Of a stretch of 64,000 bases of DNA, positions 13,334 to 24,673 are shown one piece after another. A program made the position numbers and the translations under genes. The notes under the pieces are model-generated. The model had not been told where the DNA came from. It saw only the letters and a list, made by a program, of their open reading frames with translations, and did no database searches. How positions within the stretch are numbered: position 1 is the first letter of the stretch; each line of letters opens with the position of its first letter. Origin of the DNA: Crotalaria pallida (Eukaryota > Streptophyta > Magnoliopsida > Fabales > Fabaceae); the NCBI GenBank assembly GCA_037953625.1, contig CM075654.1, positions 51,343,001 through 51,407,000 of the forward strand, in the 5' to 3' direction.

Positions 13334-13659
13334 AGAGACTCAAGCGGAGAAGGAAGATGCTCAATGGGATCTGATCCTTTGTAACCTTGAGAACAAATGT
13401 ATTTTTAAAAGAGAATTTTTATTCACTATTCATGAATAAAGGGAATTTTTATTTTCCGCTGTAACTCTTCTACTAAATTATTTTATTCCCTTTATAAAAA
13501 GAATCGGGGTGTTACAACGTATCCTATGCTGTGTCGTATCTTGAATTTTAAAAAAATTTTGTATCTGTATCGTACTAAGTATGAATACTTCATAGATTAG
13601 CACTGATTGGAAATACACCAACTCAATGTCAAGAACAGTAATTTTGTGCATACATTTAT

Positions 13660-13828
13660 AACTAACGGTCCAATTCGGTCCGAATTGGTTCTTAGAACTA
13701 AAACCAAAAATCAATCGGTTTTTCAATAATAATCAATCCAAAAACGTCCCAAAAAATTTTGTTTTTTTTTTTCCGATTTTTTTGGATCGGTTTGCGTTTT
13801 TTTATCGGTTTGGATTTGAACACCCCTA
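13660..13828 (-). mobile_element. hAT-like terminal fragment
   Basis: On the minus strand it begins AGGGGTGTTCAAATCC, followed by repeated AAACCGAT/ATCGG words, a common form of plant hAT termini. The other end and a duplication are not identified. GTATC-rich words at 13517-13570 may belong to the same or another hAT relic. Confidence 0.4.
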
Positions 13829-13899
13829 CTCACCACCATTTTACCTCAAGCTCCAACCCACCTTTCACAAATAAAACTTAACCATGAGTTGAGTTTTCC

Positions 13900-14850
13900 C
13901 TATATTTGAAATAGAACTACATGGCTTTGATTCTCCACCTTTTAAGGGATACGTAGGAGCAGAACCTCACTTATGTTAAGCCAAAACTAAATTTAACTCA
14001 ATCATGTGAAAATGAAAATAGAACCATATTAAACAGTCGGTCGGACATGCTTAAACCAAATCGGCCGATCAAACATGTCCTATACTCAGAACATAGCTCG
14101 ACAAGCCACCCTTCAAAGGGCAGCCTCCCGGTCTGGGGGCAACTATTCTATAAATATCCTAAGTGAAGGCCATGCAACCTTTTAGACAAATGCTTAGTTG
14201 ATAAGTGGCAAAAAAGTTTTCTTGACCCCGCAGGCTTATGGCCAATCTAGCATACTTATGCTGATCCCGAAGGTTCATGACTAATTTGATAGATTTAGGT
14301 CGATCCTATAGGCTTGTGGCCGATCTGGTGGACTTAAGCCAACCTCGAAGGTCCGTGGCCGATCCCATGGACTTAGTCCAATCCCAAGTTTCATGGCTGA
14401 TCCCGTGGACTTAGGCCGACCTTGAAGGTTTATGTCGACCTCCTGTGAACAAGACTACGCAGTCACATCATGGCATCAATCACTGCAGATATCTGTGCTG
14501 TTGTTTGACATGGAAGATCACATACTCCAAGGTAAAACAAGACCTTCGAATTTGGCCCAAGCCCAAAGCCACATAGGTATAAATATAATTATCCCCTTTA
14601 GATGAATAGTAGGACTTCTTCTGACATTCACCCTATTTTCCCTTGTTATGCTCTCCTTCTCTTGCTTTAATCTTTCTAATGTATGTTCCCCCCCTCCTTA
14701 TCAGTTCTTATACTAACTTAAGCATTGAAGCACGTGTAGGAATCCTTCTTGGGGACAGGTCAAGGTCGGTCCTAGCCTGGCAGGACAAGTTAGCATGCAA
14801 GTTATCAACTCACCAAGTTGAGTTAGTCATCTAGCCTATGGAAGAACAAT
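13900..14850 (+). repeat. LTR-like fragment with TATA box and 39-bp tandem repeat
   Basis: A TATAAATA box at 14578-14585 is preceded by GGCCCAAGCCC. A leader with TTAAGCATTGAAGC near 14720 follows, an arrangement often seen in Tat/Athila-type gypsy LTRs. Upstream, 14223-14445 holds five to six diverged copies of a roughly 39-bp unit (consensus elements GATCCCGAAGGYTTATGGC and GGACTTAGGC). The ends are not defined, and family assignment is by layout only. Confidence 0.45.
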
Positions 14851-14899
14851 GTTGAAAGGTATTCTTTTGCTTCTTGTATTCATCAACATGACAAATGCC

Positions 14900-15190
14900 A
14901 AATCCATCAAGAAATTGACTATGGTGGACGTCCTATCCGTCCTGGTGATAAACTATTTTGATTAAAGTAATAGGAATGAATGCCCAATTCGTCAAGAAAT
15001 TGTTGATTAAAGTAATAGGGATGGATGCCCTATCCATCCACTTATTGGTTAAAGTAATAGGGACAGAAAGAGCCTGATGCCTTTATCGTCCAATTATTAT
15101 TGATTAAAGTAATAGTGGCAGATGCTCTATCTATCTTGAGAATTGTTGATTAAAGTAATAGGGACAAATGTCTCATCCATCCAGGCCATT
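14900..15190 (+). repeat. Tandem repeat, about 55-65-bp unit
   Basis: The phrase TTGATTAAAGTAATAGG followed by GATGCCCTATCCATCC recurs about five times with drift in sequence and spacing. No ORF spans the array. From 15190 to 16090 I see only AT-rich or GA-rich DNA without a recognisable gene. Confidence 0.6.
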
Positions 15191-16100
15191 GTTAATTAAT
15201 CGAGAGAAGTAGAGAATGAAGAGAGAAACATCAAACAAGAGAGCAACGATCGAAGGTAGGAGGCAGATTTGTTGACCGACGTAATGTAGAAGGGACTTTG
15301 AGGTTGAAGATGTTTGCTATCTGAAGAAGGTTTCAAGGGTTGAGGGATGTGAGTGCGAGTGTGGGTGTTGGTGGGTTTGAGTAAGAGTTGATAGGAGAGA
15401 GTAAGAGTTGATGGGAGAATAAAAAAAGTTAAAAATTAAAAATAGGGATATTTGTGAAAGTATATAACAATTTTTTTTAAAAAAAATGAGTGTGAGTAGT
15501 AAAGTGTTGGGTGTTATTAAAATTCCCCTAAATAAAACTTGCTTTTGTATCCCTATAATAATTGAAATTGGTGATTATGATAATTGATAAAACTATCTTA
15601 TAGTTGTAATTTTGTAACCAATAGTCGTGGACTTAGCTGAAAGCTATGAATTTATAGTTATGTAATTAACTGGTTCGATTATAATTGTTTGACTAAACTA
15701 GTTATGCAATTAATTGAAATTTATTAAATAACATTAAAGAACATGATACTACAACGAATAAATTTAATTTAAAAAATATAAAAAATTACAATGAGAGGAA
15801 TGCACAAGAGGGACATAGCTCAAATGTGTGAATTTAAACAAATGCAATCGAAAATGATGTCACACAGCATAACTAACTAGCCAAGTCGACGTTGGACTAA
15901 AACTAATACCTTTTAAATGGTAAAGCCTTTTTTCACAACATTATTTAATATTGTAACGTATAAAAGGATAATGTTTTTGGATCTATGCTTTACACAAACT
16001 CATGAAATTCCCTGAGAATCCACCAGTAATAGTGGAGGTTCTCAAAACTAATATGCTTCGCGGACATGAGGATATCGTCGCTCCCAGTTCGGTGTTTTTC

Positions 16101-16296
16101 CTTTTTTTTTTTTCGCGCCAATGGTATCCTCCGGCCGATAGCCGAAGACTAATCCCTTCCAAGGCGTAGAGATCACCTAAGTGAGTTTTGCCTCTACCAA
16201 CAAAGTCTTCTCCATTTCCACGACAGGGATCGAACCCTGACATCATGGTTAAGGAACCCAACTATCTACCAACTGTGCTGGAGCTTGTTGGTGCTG
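16101..16296 (-). mobile_element. tRNA-derived SINE with target duplications
   Basis: On the minus strand the element has an internal RNA polymerase III promoter: an A box in AGCACAGTTGGTAGA (16265-16279) and a B box GGTTCGATCCC (16226-16236). It ends in a poly-A tail (poly-T at 16102-16113). Identical 10-bp direct repeats GGTGTTTTTC flank it at 16091-16100 and 16297-16306. Length 196 bp. The tRNA-like part is followed by an unrelated body, so this is a retroposed SINE and not a tRNA gene. Confidence 0.85.
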
Positions 16297-16721
16297 GGTG
16301 TTTTTCTTGGTAATCGAACTCGGGACTACTAATCTACTAACACCCGAATCCCATTCCTAAAATTTCAATTGATTTCTTATGTCAACTGAGTCAACTCCTG
16401 TTTAAGTATAAAAACATAATTATTAATATATTAAAATAAACTATGTCAAGGGAGATAATATATAATAGATAAATTTTCGACCTCTCATGTTAGTCTCTTC
16501 CAATTGTAAGGTACTAGTGCAAAGTTGATCATTGCCGGGGGTGAAAAATCAATAATCATAGGGTACAAACAACCACACATCTATGAAATTGTAAAAACCA
16601 ACTCTTATTTTTTCTTTCAGCATCCTAGGCCATATGATCTCAGTTGAAGAAAAGGGAGTGAGACTTGTGAGTAAAGTATCAAAACTAATCATTTATTTGT
16701 TAAGTGCATCATGCTAATACT

Positions 16722-19700
16722 TTAGTGATGTCCCTTGGGAATGTCAAGGTCTTTAAATACTGAACTGTCAACTCCAACACCCATGGCATTTAGTCCATTG
16801 TCAACATATATAACAGCACCTGTGATAGCAGATGCTAAGGGTGATGCCAAGAAAGCAGCAGTGTTGCCCACTTCCTCTGTTACAAAAAACTCCAAGTGTT
16901 AAGTGGCTGGAGACAAAAAAATGAAAAGGGTTCATTTCAAGAAGGAAGAATCTCAAGGGAAACATTACCTGCATGTAGTTCTTTCTGCAGAGGCGCATTG
17001 GTGAATGAATAATCAATCATCATGTCAATGAACCCAATTGCTTTTGCAGCACGACTTCCCAGTGGACCTAGCCATTAAAAATAATTTAAAATGTTTATCA
17101 ACTTAAACTGAATTAATGGACAAGCAAAGGGAACACAGTTGCATGGTACTAGGACTTGGGAGTGATAATGTTCATAGAGTTTTTCTTTCTTATTTGATGT
17201 ATATTATTTTTTTACAAACCCAATGAATAATTTATTTTTTTTAAGTCAAACCCAATGCATAATTGATACGGTTTTCTCCAACTATAATCTTATTTATTAT
17301 AACATATTTTTCATTTCCAATATCTTTTTCTCACTTCAATAATGAATAAAAATAGGGGTATTATGGTCAAAATACCAAAAATTCTTACATCATTTACCCA
17401 TTTCTTAAAACTCGTACATAATTTTAAAACACACTACATATGAAATGGAGAGAGTATGCAGACAAAAAACATACTATAATAATGTTTACAGCAATTATTA
17501 AACAAATTTTTCAATGTTCCATCAATCCAGAATAGGATCTAAATTTAGTTTGAGCCAATTATGTAGTTATTATACAATGTGGTAAATCATAATCCCTTTT
17601 TTCAAATCAATAATCATTACATAGTGAGAAGTAAGAATTGCATTAGGAGAAAGCTATAAAATGTCAAAATATTGCCTGAATTGCTTGAGTTACGAGAAGA
17701 TTTTAGAACACCTTATGGAAAACCATTAATTCCAACAAACACAATTAAGGGGACCGTCAATTCCTAGCTAACATAAAAGATTTTAGAACACCTTATGTCA
17801 TGCTATATCAACAGAACTTCATTGACATCACATCCTCCAAATCAGGATGAATATCCATCCCATTATGCATGGAGAAAAGGAACCATCAAAGTTAAGAAAA
17901 GCAATTAATAATATAAAAAAAAAAATAAGAAAAAGAGAAGCCATTGATACCAGCAGAGATAGTGTTGACTCTGATTTTTTTCTTTCTACCAGCTTCAAAA
18001 GCAAGCACCTGAAAAAGCACGAAAATCCAAATGGAGGACGGGGGAGAAAGTCAGGAAAATAAAAGGATTGAAAAGCAGCTTATCTCTATGTAGCATGCAT
18101 AATGTGAAACTATGAAAACAAAAAGAATTGTATTGTAGACTCACTCTGGTATCGCTTTCCAAAGCAGCTTTTGCAGAACTCATACCACCACCATATCTGC
18201 GAATCAGTCAGTTAAAAACTTTGTCCATCTAAGAATGCTACTAAAATAACAAAGTATACGAGTGTTTAGGAATAGCCAACACACCCGGGAATAATCCTCT
18301 CTGAAGCAATGTAAGTAAGAGAGATTGAAGATCCATCTACACCCAAAAAAGAAAGGTGAGAATAATATACTAAGGGATGTAGCAATAAAATGCCACCACT
18401 CTTCGATAAACCAACATGCCTGGGTTTATGATCGGAAGAAAATGCTTGAGTAAAGAAACATAAGAGTAACTAGATGCAGATATGGCAGCAAGATATCCTT
18501 TCCGAGATGTCTCCGACAATGGTTTGCTGACCTAAAACACAGCTGAGTGCCAGTTAAAGCTACACACATAAGATTTCAACCGAAAAGAAAAATTGTTATT
18601 GTAATCATTATACCTCTGGTCCATTAGCTAATGAGTGAACAAGTATGTCAATAGTGCCAAAGTCCTTCTTAACAGATTCAGCAACTTCCTACAAGACAAA
18701 ATCAATTCAAAGCAGGCTTATACTCTTATTTGGTCAGATTGATCTTCAAGAAAGTGATGGAGTCATCTGATGTAGAGGTTAATATATTCCAAACTGAATG
18801 AAAAAGAATGGAGTATTCCTCCAATTAGATGTTGCCCTGAAAATATGATTTTTGAAATGTACTTAATGTTTTTTTTTTGTAAGTTCAAACCTCGTTGTCA
18901 CCATTGTACCAAATAAAAAGTGTTTCTGGTAACTTATCTAGTAAATTCAGACTAGCTTGGGTCAATTTAGCTCAATAGGTGATTTAGCTAACAATCATTA
19001 GCTCAAATGAAAATGAGAAAAGAAGCTGATATAGGGTGAGCTGCTCCCCTAAGCACACCTTAACATGTGAGAAATTTCACATTAAAATTTATAACATGAA
19101 ATAAACTGGCTATTAGCTGAAAACAAACTCATCCATACAAACAGAAAAGTCAAATGATATATTCAAAGTTTAAGACAATTAGAGAAGCTCTTTGGGGGGA
19201 AAGTTGAAATTCATTTCGCAATGGATAGATTGAAAGAATATTAACTGAAGAGAAATATAGATAACAAACTGATTAATTTAAACCTGAACAGTCCAATTTG
19301 AGGCTCCAGCATAGCGCTTGTTAGTTTTTACCTAAATGAGTTTCACAGAAAAGGGAAGGGAAAATAAGTACAAGGATATGGAAGATGACATGGTTTGTAT
19401 CTTTAGTTAACATTATGCACTTCTTACATCTTCTGGGACCTCTTCAGGATTGTCAAAAACTGCATCCAAGGGATAGACTTTGGTAATTTCCATTAATGAG
19501 CCATCTTGCAATCTGAAAAATGAAAAAGTTCCTTGTTAGCAAAGTTCACAAGTTTCACATTAACCAACAAATAAAACAAATGCAGGATTTAGAAGCTCTA
19601 CTTGCGTGACTCGTCAAATTTTCCACGTCGTAGACTGGACTCAAATATATTTAGAGCCTGCATGAAAACATCCTAAGTTAGCGCCTTACTGCTTGTACCA

Positions 19701-20663
19701 TTACACACAGATAACTTCAGGTGAAAATAAAGAATGTGTCAGAGTCTGTAATATTAACTTACAGGTACCCATGTGCCAACAAGAATCTCAGCTCCTGCTG
19801 CTGCAAGAGATTTTGCTATCGCCCAGCCATATCCATTGTCATCAGCCACGCCAGCAATAAAAGCTCTTTTACCTGAAAATCACATTACTTCAATGAAGTT
19901 CTACTTGTTGTCAATTATTCTTCTAAAAATGTGGGATACCATTGCGTCACAACCGATCAAAGATAGCTAAATTAATTAGTTTTAGCAACAGTGAAAAATC
20001 AAAAGCAGGTGCAGTTAGCAAAATTGAATGATAAGAAAAAAAGTAGTTTTAAGACATTAAATAGATATTTTTATATTTACATCAGTATCTCAGATCCAAA
20101 GGCGTCCTTTTCAATTAAACGGTTAAAGAAGCAAATTTTCTTATCCTTCATGTTGGCTAGTGAACCGACTTTCAGCAAAGTAGATTTTAGAATGTGTAAA
20201 CTTGTGAATAGGGATGTGAGGCACCATAGCCTCAATAAGTCAATGTGACACTTCCTTCTAACACACAGATAAACTCAAGTAGGGTATGAAGGGAAGTCAT
20301 ACTTTAACATCACGTTAGGCAAAAACTTGAAGATTATAGAATAGATTAAAAAAAATAGACATGAAGGATTCAGGGGAAATAAGTGAAACCTTTCAAATCA
20401 ATTGGCAATCCTGCAACTTGCTTGTCTGAACTAGACTCGGACATTGCCTTTATTACGTTTCTGTCAAACTTTCTGGCACACAGTCTGGGGTCCTTCTGGA
20501 AAGGTTGCACTGAAGTACAGTGAGAGACACTCGCAAATGTATCCCATGATCGAACCTTAAACCTGCCACCGAGAACTGCAGGACCTACATTTGCAAATCT
20601 TTGAAACGGAGGAACCTTGGGTTTTGACATTGCAACTGACAAGTTAGAAACTGTTGTTGCCAT
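16722..20663 (-). CDS. Enoyl-[acyl-carrier-protein] reductase (NADH), chloroplast
   Basis: It catalyses the last reduction of each plastid fatty-acid elongation cycle (trans-2-enoyl-ACP to acyl-ACP with NADH); Arabidopsis MOD1 is the model member. Twelve coding exons: 20663-20390, 19872-19763, 19657-19602, 19512-19428, 19331-19284, 18688-18614, 18531-18420, 18336-18285, 18196-18145, 18008-17951, 17067-16969, 16876-16722. They sum to 1176 nt, 391 codons plus stop, the family's usual length. Residues 1 to about 80 look like a Ser-rich transit peptide. The nucleotide-binding part starts at about 92 (KRAFIAGVADDNGYGWAIA). Tyr262, Tyr272 and Lys280 (GYGGGMSSAK) fit the plant catalytic set, with Tyr-Lys spacing of 8. 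C-terminal landmarks are RVNTISAGPLGSRAA and ASAITGAVIYVDNG. All junctions are GT-AG except the intron 18337-18419, which uses GC. No lesion was seen. Confidence 0.95.
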
Positions 20664-21189
20664 CTTGAATGAATGTAATATGATGGCAGAGGGCCTATAT
20701 CAACACATGAAACTGACATTAAAACCAGCATATTGAAAACATTGAGAAGTGAATAGTGCACAGCTAGAAAAAATAAATCGTGAATACTAGATAAACAGAT
20801 TCTGATAAAAGGTCAAAAAATAAGGATAGCTTGATTAAGTTTCAGAAGTTAAGTCAGCAAAAATAATTATCAATAGAAAATCTCCCTGCTTTTCCCAAAA
20901 GATATGTGATTACTAACTTTGACTCCAACTTTTCACCAAGCATTTTTTAACTGGAAAATTATCAGAAACTAATTCTTAAACTTATCACTTAGACTAGCAG
21001 ATTCGTCTTAAATTCTGAAATTCAAAAGGAAAAAGAAAATGCACAAAACTTCCATTGATTCATTAGCCCATGGATACTACTGCAAATTATACGTATATTT
21101 ATATAGAACATTTTTTAATTGAAAAAACAAAAACACTAATTGAGGTCTAACAAAATCAAACAAATCATATGCTGGCAGTTGGCAGTTGA

Positions 21190-21551
21190 CTAATTGAGGC
21201 AGTATGCAATGTTTGCTTTAATTTCTGCTGTTGTGTATCATGTGTGGGAGGAAAGGAATCAGAGAATTTTCTACGGGAAATCTAGACCTTTTCAGGTTTT
21301 TATGCAGAAGATTCAAACTGAAACCATTTGGAGGCTGGAACTTGCTTGTAATGCTAGGCCAAAAAGCTAGTGAAAGAATTTTTCTATCTAGTCTAGGGTG
21401 TAGAGGCTTTTGATGTTTTGTTGATAGTTCAGTTTTGTTTGAGGTAGCCTTGTTGCTCTCACTGTGAGTTTTTCGTTCAGGCTATGCTCTTTCTTTGTAA
21501 TTGGTTTGTTCTTGTAACAGTATTTCTTAATCTTTACCCAAAAAAAAAAAA
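21190..21551 (+). mobile_element. LINE 3' end inside the reductase leader intron
   Basis: Frame 21209-21370 encodes 53 residues, including YHVWEERNQRIF and a Trp/Arg/Leu-rich tail, ending in TAG. This is typical of the C-terminus of plant L1-type reverse transcriptase ORFs (zf-RVT region). About 170 bp of untranslated sequence and a poly-A run (21540-21551) follow. The 5' part is absent, as expected from 5'-truncated retroposition. It lies antisense to the host gene, within the 1.3-kb intron 20695-21999. Confidence 0.75.
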
Positions 21552-21999
21552 TTAAAAAATTAAAAGAATCTAAAATAGAGATGCAAATTGTTTAAAAAAT
21601 TGCATTAGAAAGAGTCAAGAAAACTGAGTTGGAATATCCAAGCATGGGCAAATGAACAAAGCAATGCAGCTTCCTTGGTAATCAAATAGTTGTGTCCAAG
21701 GCCCAAGCCTAAGGTACAGGAAACGAAAAACTTTGTATGATAAATTAGTTCAACTATAACTCATTAACACTAAATTCATTAACTCCATCACTCCCAACTG
21801 CCAGAACCTTAGATTTTTCATACTGATCCAAAAGATTAATAAGTAAAACAAGAAAACAAAACATCAGAGCCATTCTTAGATCTCTATTCTCTATTCTCTA
21901 TCAATATCAACCATTAAAACACCACATTTACATAAGTACAATAACACTGCATTCTGGAGATAAAAATAACATAAACAAGAAGAGAATATGGAGTGTTAC

Positions 22000-22240
22000 C
22001 TTTTGCCAAGAAAAAGGGATCAATGTGGGAGAGAGAGAGAGTTGTAAGCAGAAATGCAAAAGGCAAAAATGGGTTTTCGTTGTTGGTATATAGTAGTAAT
22101 TAGATTAGATTGAGGGCAGAGAGAATGGAACAGTAGAAGAAGCGTTGGACGTGGGTTCGATGAAAACAATGATGATGTTGTTGTTGTGTTTTTATGCGAA
22201 GTAGTTCAGAGTTGTTAGGGACTTTGGAACTGTCGACTCC
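22000..22240 (-). other. Non-coding first exon and leader of the enoyl-ACP reductase gene
   Basis: Minus-strand sequence ending CTTGGCAAAAG at 22000 is followed by GTAACACTCC, a good splice donor. The matching acceptor is GATATAG at 20695-20701, which leaves a 31-nt leader before the ATG at 20663. The exon is rich in CT and CAACAA stretches, as plant leaders often are. The transcription start near 22240 is estimated, and no convincing TATA box was picked. The spliced leader is inferred. Confidence 0.55.
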
Positions 22241-22701
22241 TACGTAGTGCAAATAGATGAGAACTTGTTTCTTTCCTCAACGTGCAAAGAAAAATAGAAA
22301 GAGGTGAAGGATCTATTTGAATACGGGTATTGAATATGGTAACGAGTATCGATTAAAATTAAGGTACTTGTTAAAAGGATCCTTTTCGAAGCACCACGTT
22401 TGTGGGAGAAATTTTTAAGGCACCACGTTTGTCTCGTGAAGCTTTCCTCGCATCAGTGAATTTGTAGGTAGATAATCATTATCTTTAATCAAAATTACAA
22501 TTTAAAATTAAATAAATTATTTAAATTTATTTAATCATTATATGTTTGTAGGTAAATAACATTATCTCTAACCAAAATTACAATTTAAAATTAAATTAAT
22601 TATTTAAATTTATATAATCATTATCTGTATGTGAAATTATTATCCTCAATTTGTTGAACAAATCATTATCCTCAACAAAAATATTTAAAAAATATTAAAA
22701 A

Positions 22702-22706
<5 letters not shown>

Positions 22707-22732
<26 letters not shown>
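22707..22732. repeat. (TA)n microsatellite
   Basis: Thirteen TA units lie in AT-rich DNA upstream of the ATG8-like fragment. The surrounding 22300-22780 holds no gene; it contains two diverged copies of an AT-rich segment ending AATTACAATTTAAAATTAAAT. Confidence 0.9.
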
Positions 22733-22829
22733 ATAGGCTCTCCCATTCAATTTTTAAAGTTCTATCTAATTTTAAGAATTCTCTTCTCCAAATTCTTTCT
22801 TTTATTTTTATTTTTTCCCTAATTCCTTT

Positions 22830-23022
22830 ACTTAAAGCTCTTAATTTTGATTTTTGAGTGTTTGATGAATTATTTATTAAGTGATGCATACTTTGTTATA
22901 CTTTTAATTGACTTTTGTTTATTCCTCTACTTAGAGCTCTTAATTTTGATTTTTGAGTGTTTGATGAATTATTTATTAGATGATGCATATTTCGTTATAC
23001 TTTTAATTGACTTTTGCTTAAT
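22830..23022 (+). repeat. Tandem duplication, about 98-bp unit
   Basis: The segment from ACTTAAAGCTCTTAATTTTG through TTTTAATTGACTTTTG is repeated once in tandem with few differences. The second copy leads straight into a splice acceptor (TTTCAG at 23028-23033). The duplicated unit therefore probably derives from leader or intron sequence of the captured ATG8-like gene, not from coding sequence. Confidence 0.75.
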
Positions 23023-23033
23023 GCTAATTTCAG

Positions 23034-23240
23034 GAAGAATGACATCAATGAGTTACTTCAAACAAGAGCATGACCTTGGTAAGTTTTTTTTTTTTTTGAA
23101 ATTTTGGTAAGTTGTTATACATACTTATTTTGATTATTCTTTGTTGAAAGAATATGCAAATAATTGATCCTTTACTCTTTTCAAAGAAGAGAAGGGCTAA
23201 GACTTATAGGATTAAGAAGAAATACTCTGATCGTATTCCG
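23034..23240 (+). pseudogene. ATG8-like gene fragment, two exons
   Basis: Exon 1 runs from 23034 to 23078, with ATG at 23039, and reads MTSMSYFKQEHDL before a GTAAG donor. Exon 2 at 23187-23240, after TCAAAG and before GTGAG, reads KRRAKTYRIKKKYSDRIP. Together they match the start of ATG8/GABARAP proteins (SFKLEH-L-KR, then RIREKYPDRIP), the ubiquitin-like autophagy modifiers. Exon 1 ends in codon phase 1 but exon 2 reads in phase 0, so the splice as drawn shifts the frame. The ubiquitin-fold body and C-terminal glycine are absent. I infer capture by the Helitron ending at 24657. Confidence 0.7.
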
Positions 23241-24673
23241 GTGAGAAATAATTTTGGTGAGTCTTTTGTCTACTTGAAGAAACAATGTTTTTCGATTTAT
23301 TTATGATTTTTTTTCCGTTTTTGTCATGAGATAAGATAAACGATGAAAAAGATCAAAATATTTAAATAATAATAATAAATGTGATAATTATATTAAAAAA
23401 ATAATGGTAAAAAAATATTAATTTATCCATCAAATAAATATAAGAAATATCTTATAATATTATCCAATAAAAAAATCAGAATGTATAATTTTGGTTTAAT
23501 TATATATAATTTTTCATATTAGATGTGATAATTATATTTAAAATATGCTAAATTATCATGTCTTATGCAATAGAAAATATTTTGATTTATCTTTAAATCT
23601 ACTCATAACCATCAAACAAAAAAAATATAAAAAAGTTTAATTTTCATTTCATTCTAATAATTAATCATAATATCATGATAAAATGTGTTAATTCATCGAT
23701 CAACTAAATAGGGAATATATTAATTTAATACTCATCTATACATAGACAAATATAATATTAAATATATAAAAAAAGAGCCAACATTATATTCATAATAAAG
23801 TGCAATGTGTTAACCAAGATATTCAAAAATAACAATTTCAATGTCGTCTTCATGTTCTATGAAATAGTGGATATTCCAATTTATCCTTAAATTTTCTCAT
23901 AATACCATTAAACAAAAAAGATCAAAATATTTAATCTGATTTGTTTTTAATTATCATAATAAATTTGATAATCATATAAAAATATTAATTTATCTATTAA
24001 ATAAATAAGTAATATCTAATTCTGATTTACTTTTGATTCATCATAATAAAGTTAATAATCATTTAAAAAAATGTTAATTTATCTATTGAATAAATAAGGA
24101 AAATCTCAGATAAAAAATGTTATTTTTTATTTATATAAGGAAGTACAAAATTTTTCAACAATCTCATTTTTTATTGTTGTTTAATAATAATCTTTACTTT
24201 AAAATATTTAAATATTAATAATTCGTGCATTGCACAGGATAAAAATAAAAAAGTTTAATTTTGATTTCACTCTAATTAATAAAACATGCTCATTATCGAT
24301 CAACTAAATAAGGATACATTAATTTAATATTGATTTATACATATATAAATATAATATTATAAAACAAATTGTCATTATCTTCCAATGAATTCATGTCCAA
24401 CGAAATAAGGGATATTATGATTTATCATTAATTATTCTCATAATACCATCAAACAAAAAAAAATCAAAATAATAGTAATAATTTTTTATTGATCATAATA
24501 AAGTATATTGAATAATCCTTTTTTTATAATTATTTTTGTTATTGTTTAATAATAATCTTTACTTTATAATAAAAATAATAATAATCTTTAATTTAAAATA
24601 TTTAATATAAAAAAAATTTAATATCAACAACCGTGCATTGCACGGGGTAAGAGCTAGTTTCAGTATAAATTCA

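Larger units (their letters stand above)
6575..13516 (+). repeat. Gypsy-type LTR, family D, interrupted
   Basis: It starts TGTAATACCCGC and ends GGGGTGTTACA, the usual gypsy LTR termini. Without the hAT/LTR block at 10852-13333 about 4.46 kb remains, with no retroelement protein domain, so it is a solo LTR or a large fragment. The 5-bp flanks (GTCAT and ACGTA) do not match, so one border may be recombined. 7500-9250 contains degenerate duplications and a (GT)n run lies at 8515-8537. The short ORFs inside it resemble no known family. Confidence 0.55.
22780..24657 (+). mobile_element. Helitron 3' portion carrying gene fragments
   Basis: The 3' end shows the classic Helitron signature: a GC hairpin CCGTGC-ATT-GCACGG at 24631-24645, followed 8 nt later by CTAG at 24654-24657 and a T at 24658. 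A second, decayed hairpin without CTAG lies at 24224-24236. The body is extremely AT-rich with no Rep/helicase ORF, so the element is non-autonomous. The 5' TC terminus is not established; TCTCCC near 22738 is a candidate. The start given is only the beginning of the captured gene-like sequence. Confidence 0.6.

Noticed and set aside
16201..16285. tRNA gene suggested by A and B boxes
   Set aside because: The tRNA cloverleaf is not completed, an unrelated body and poly-A tail follow, and target duplications flank the unit: it is a SINE.
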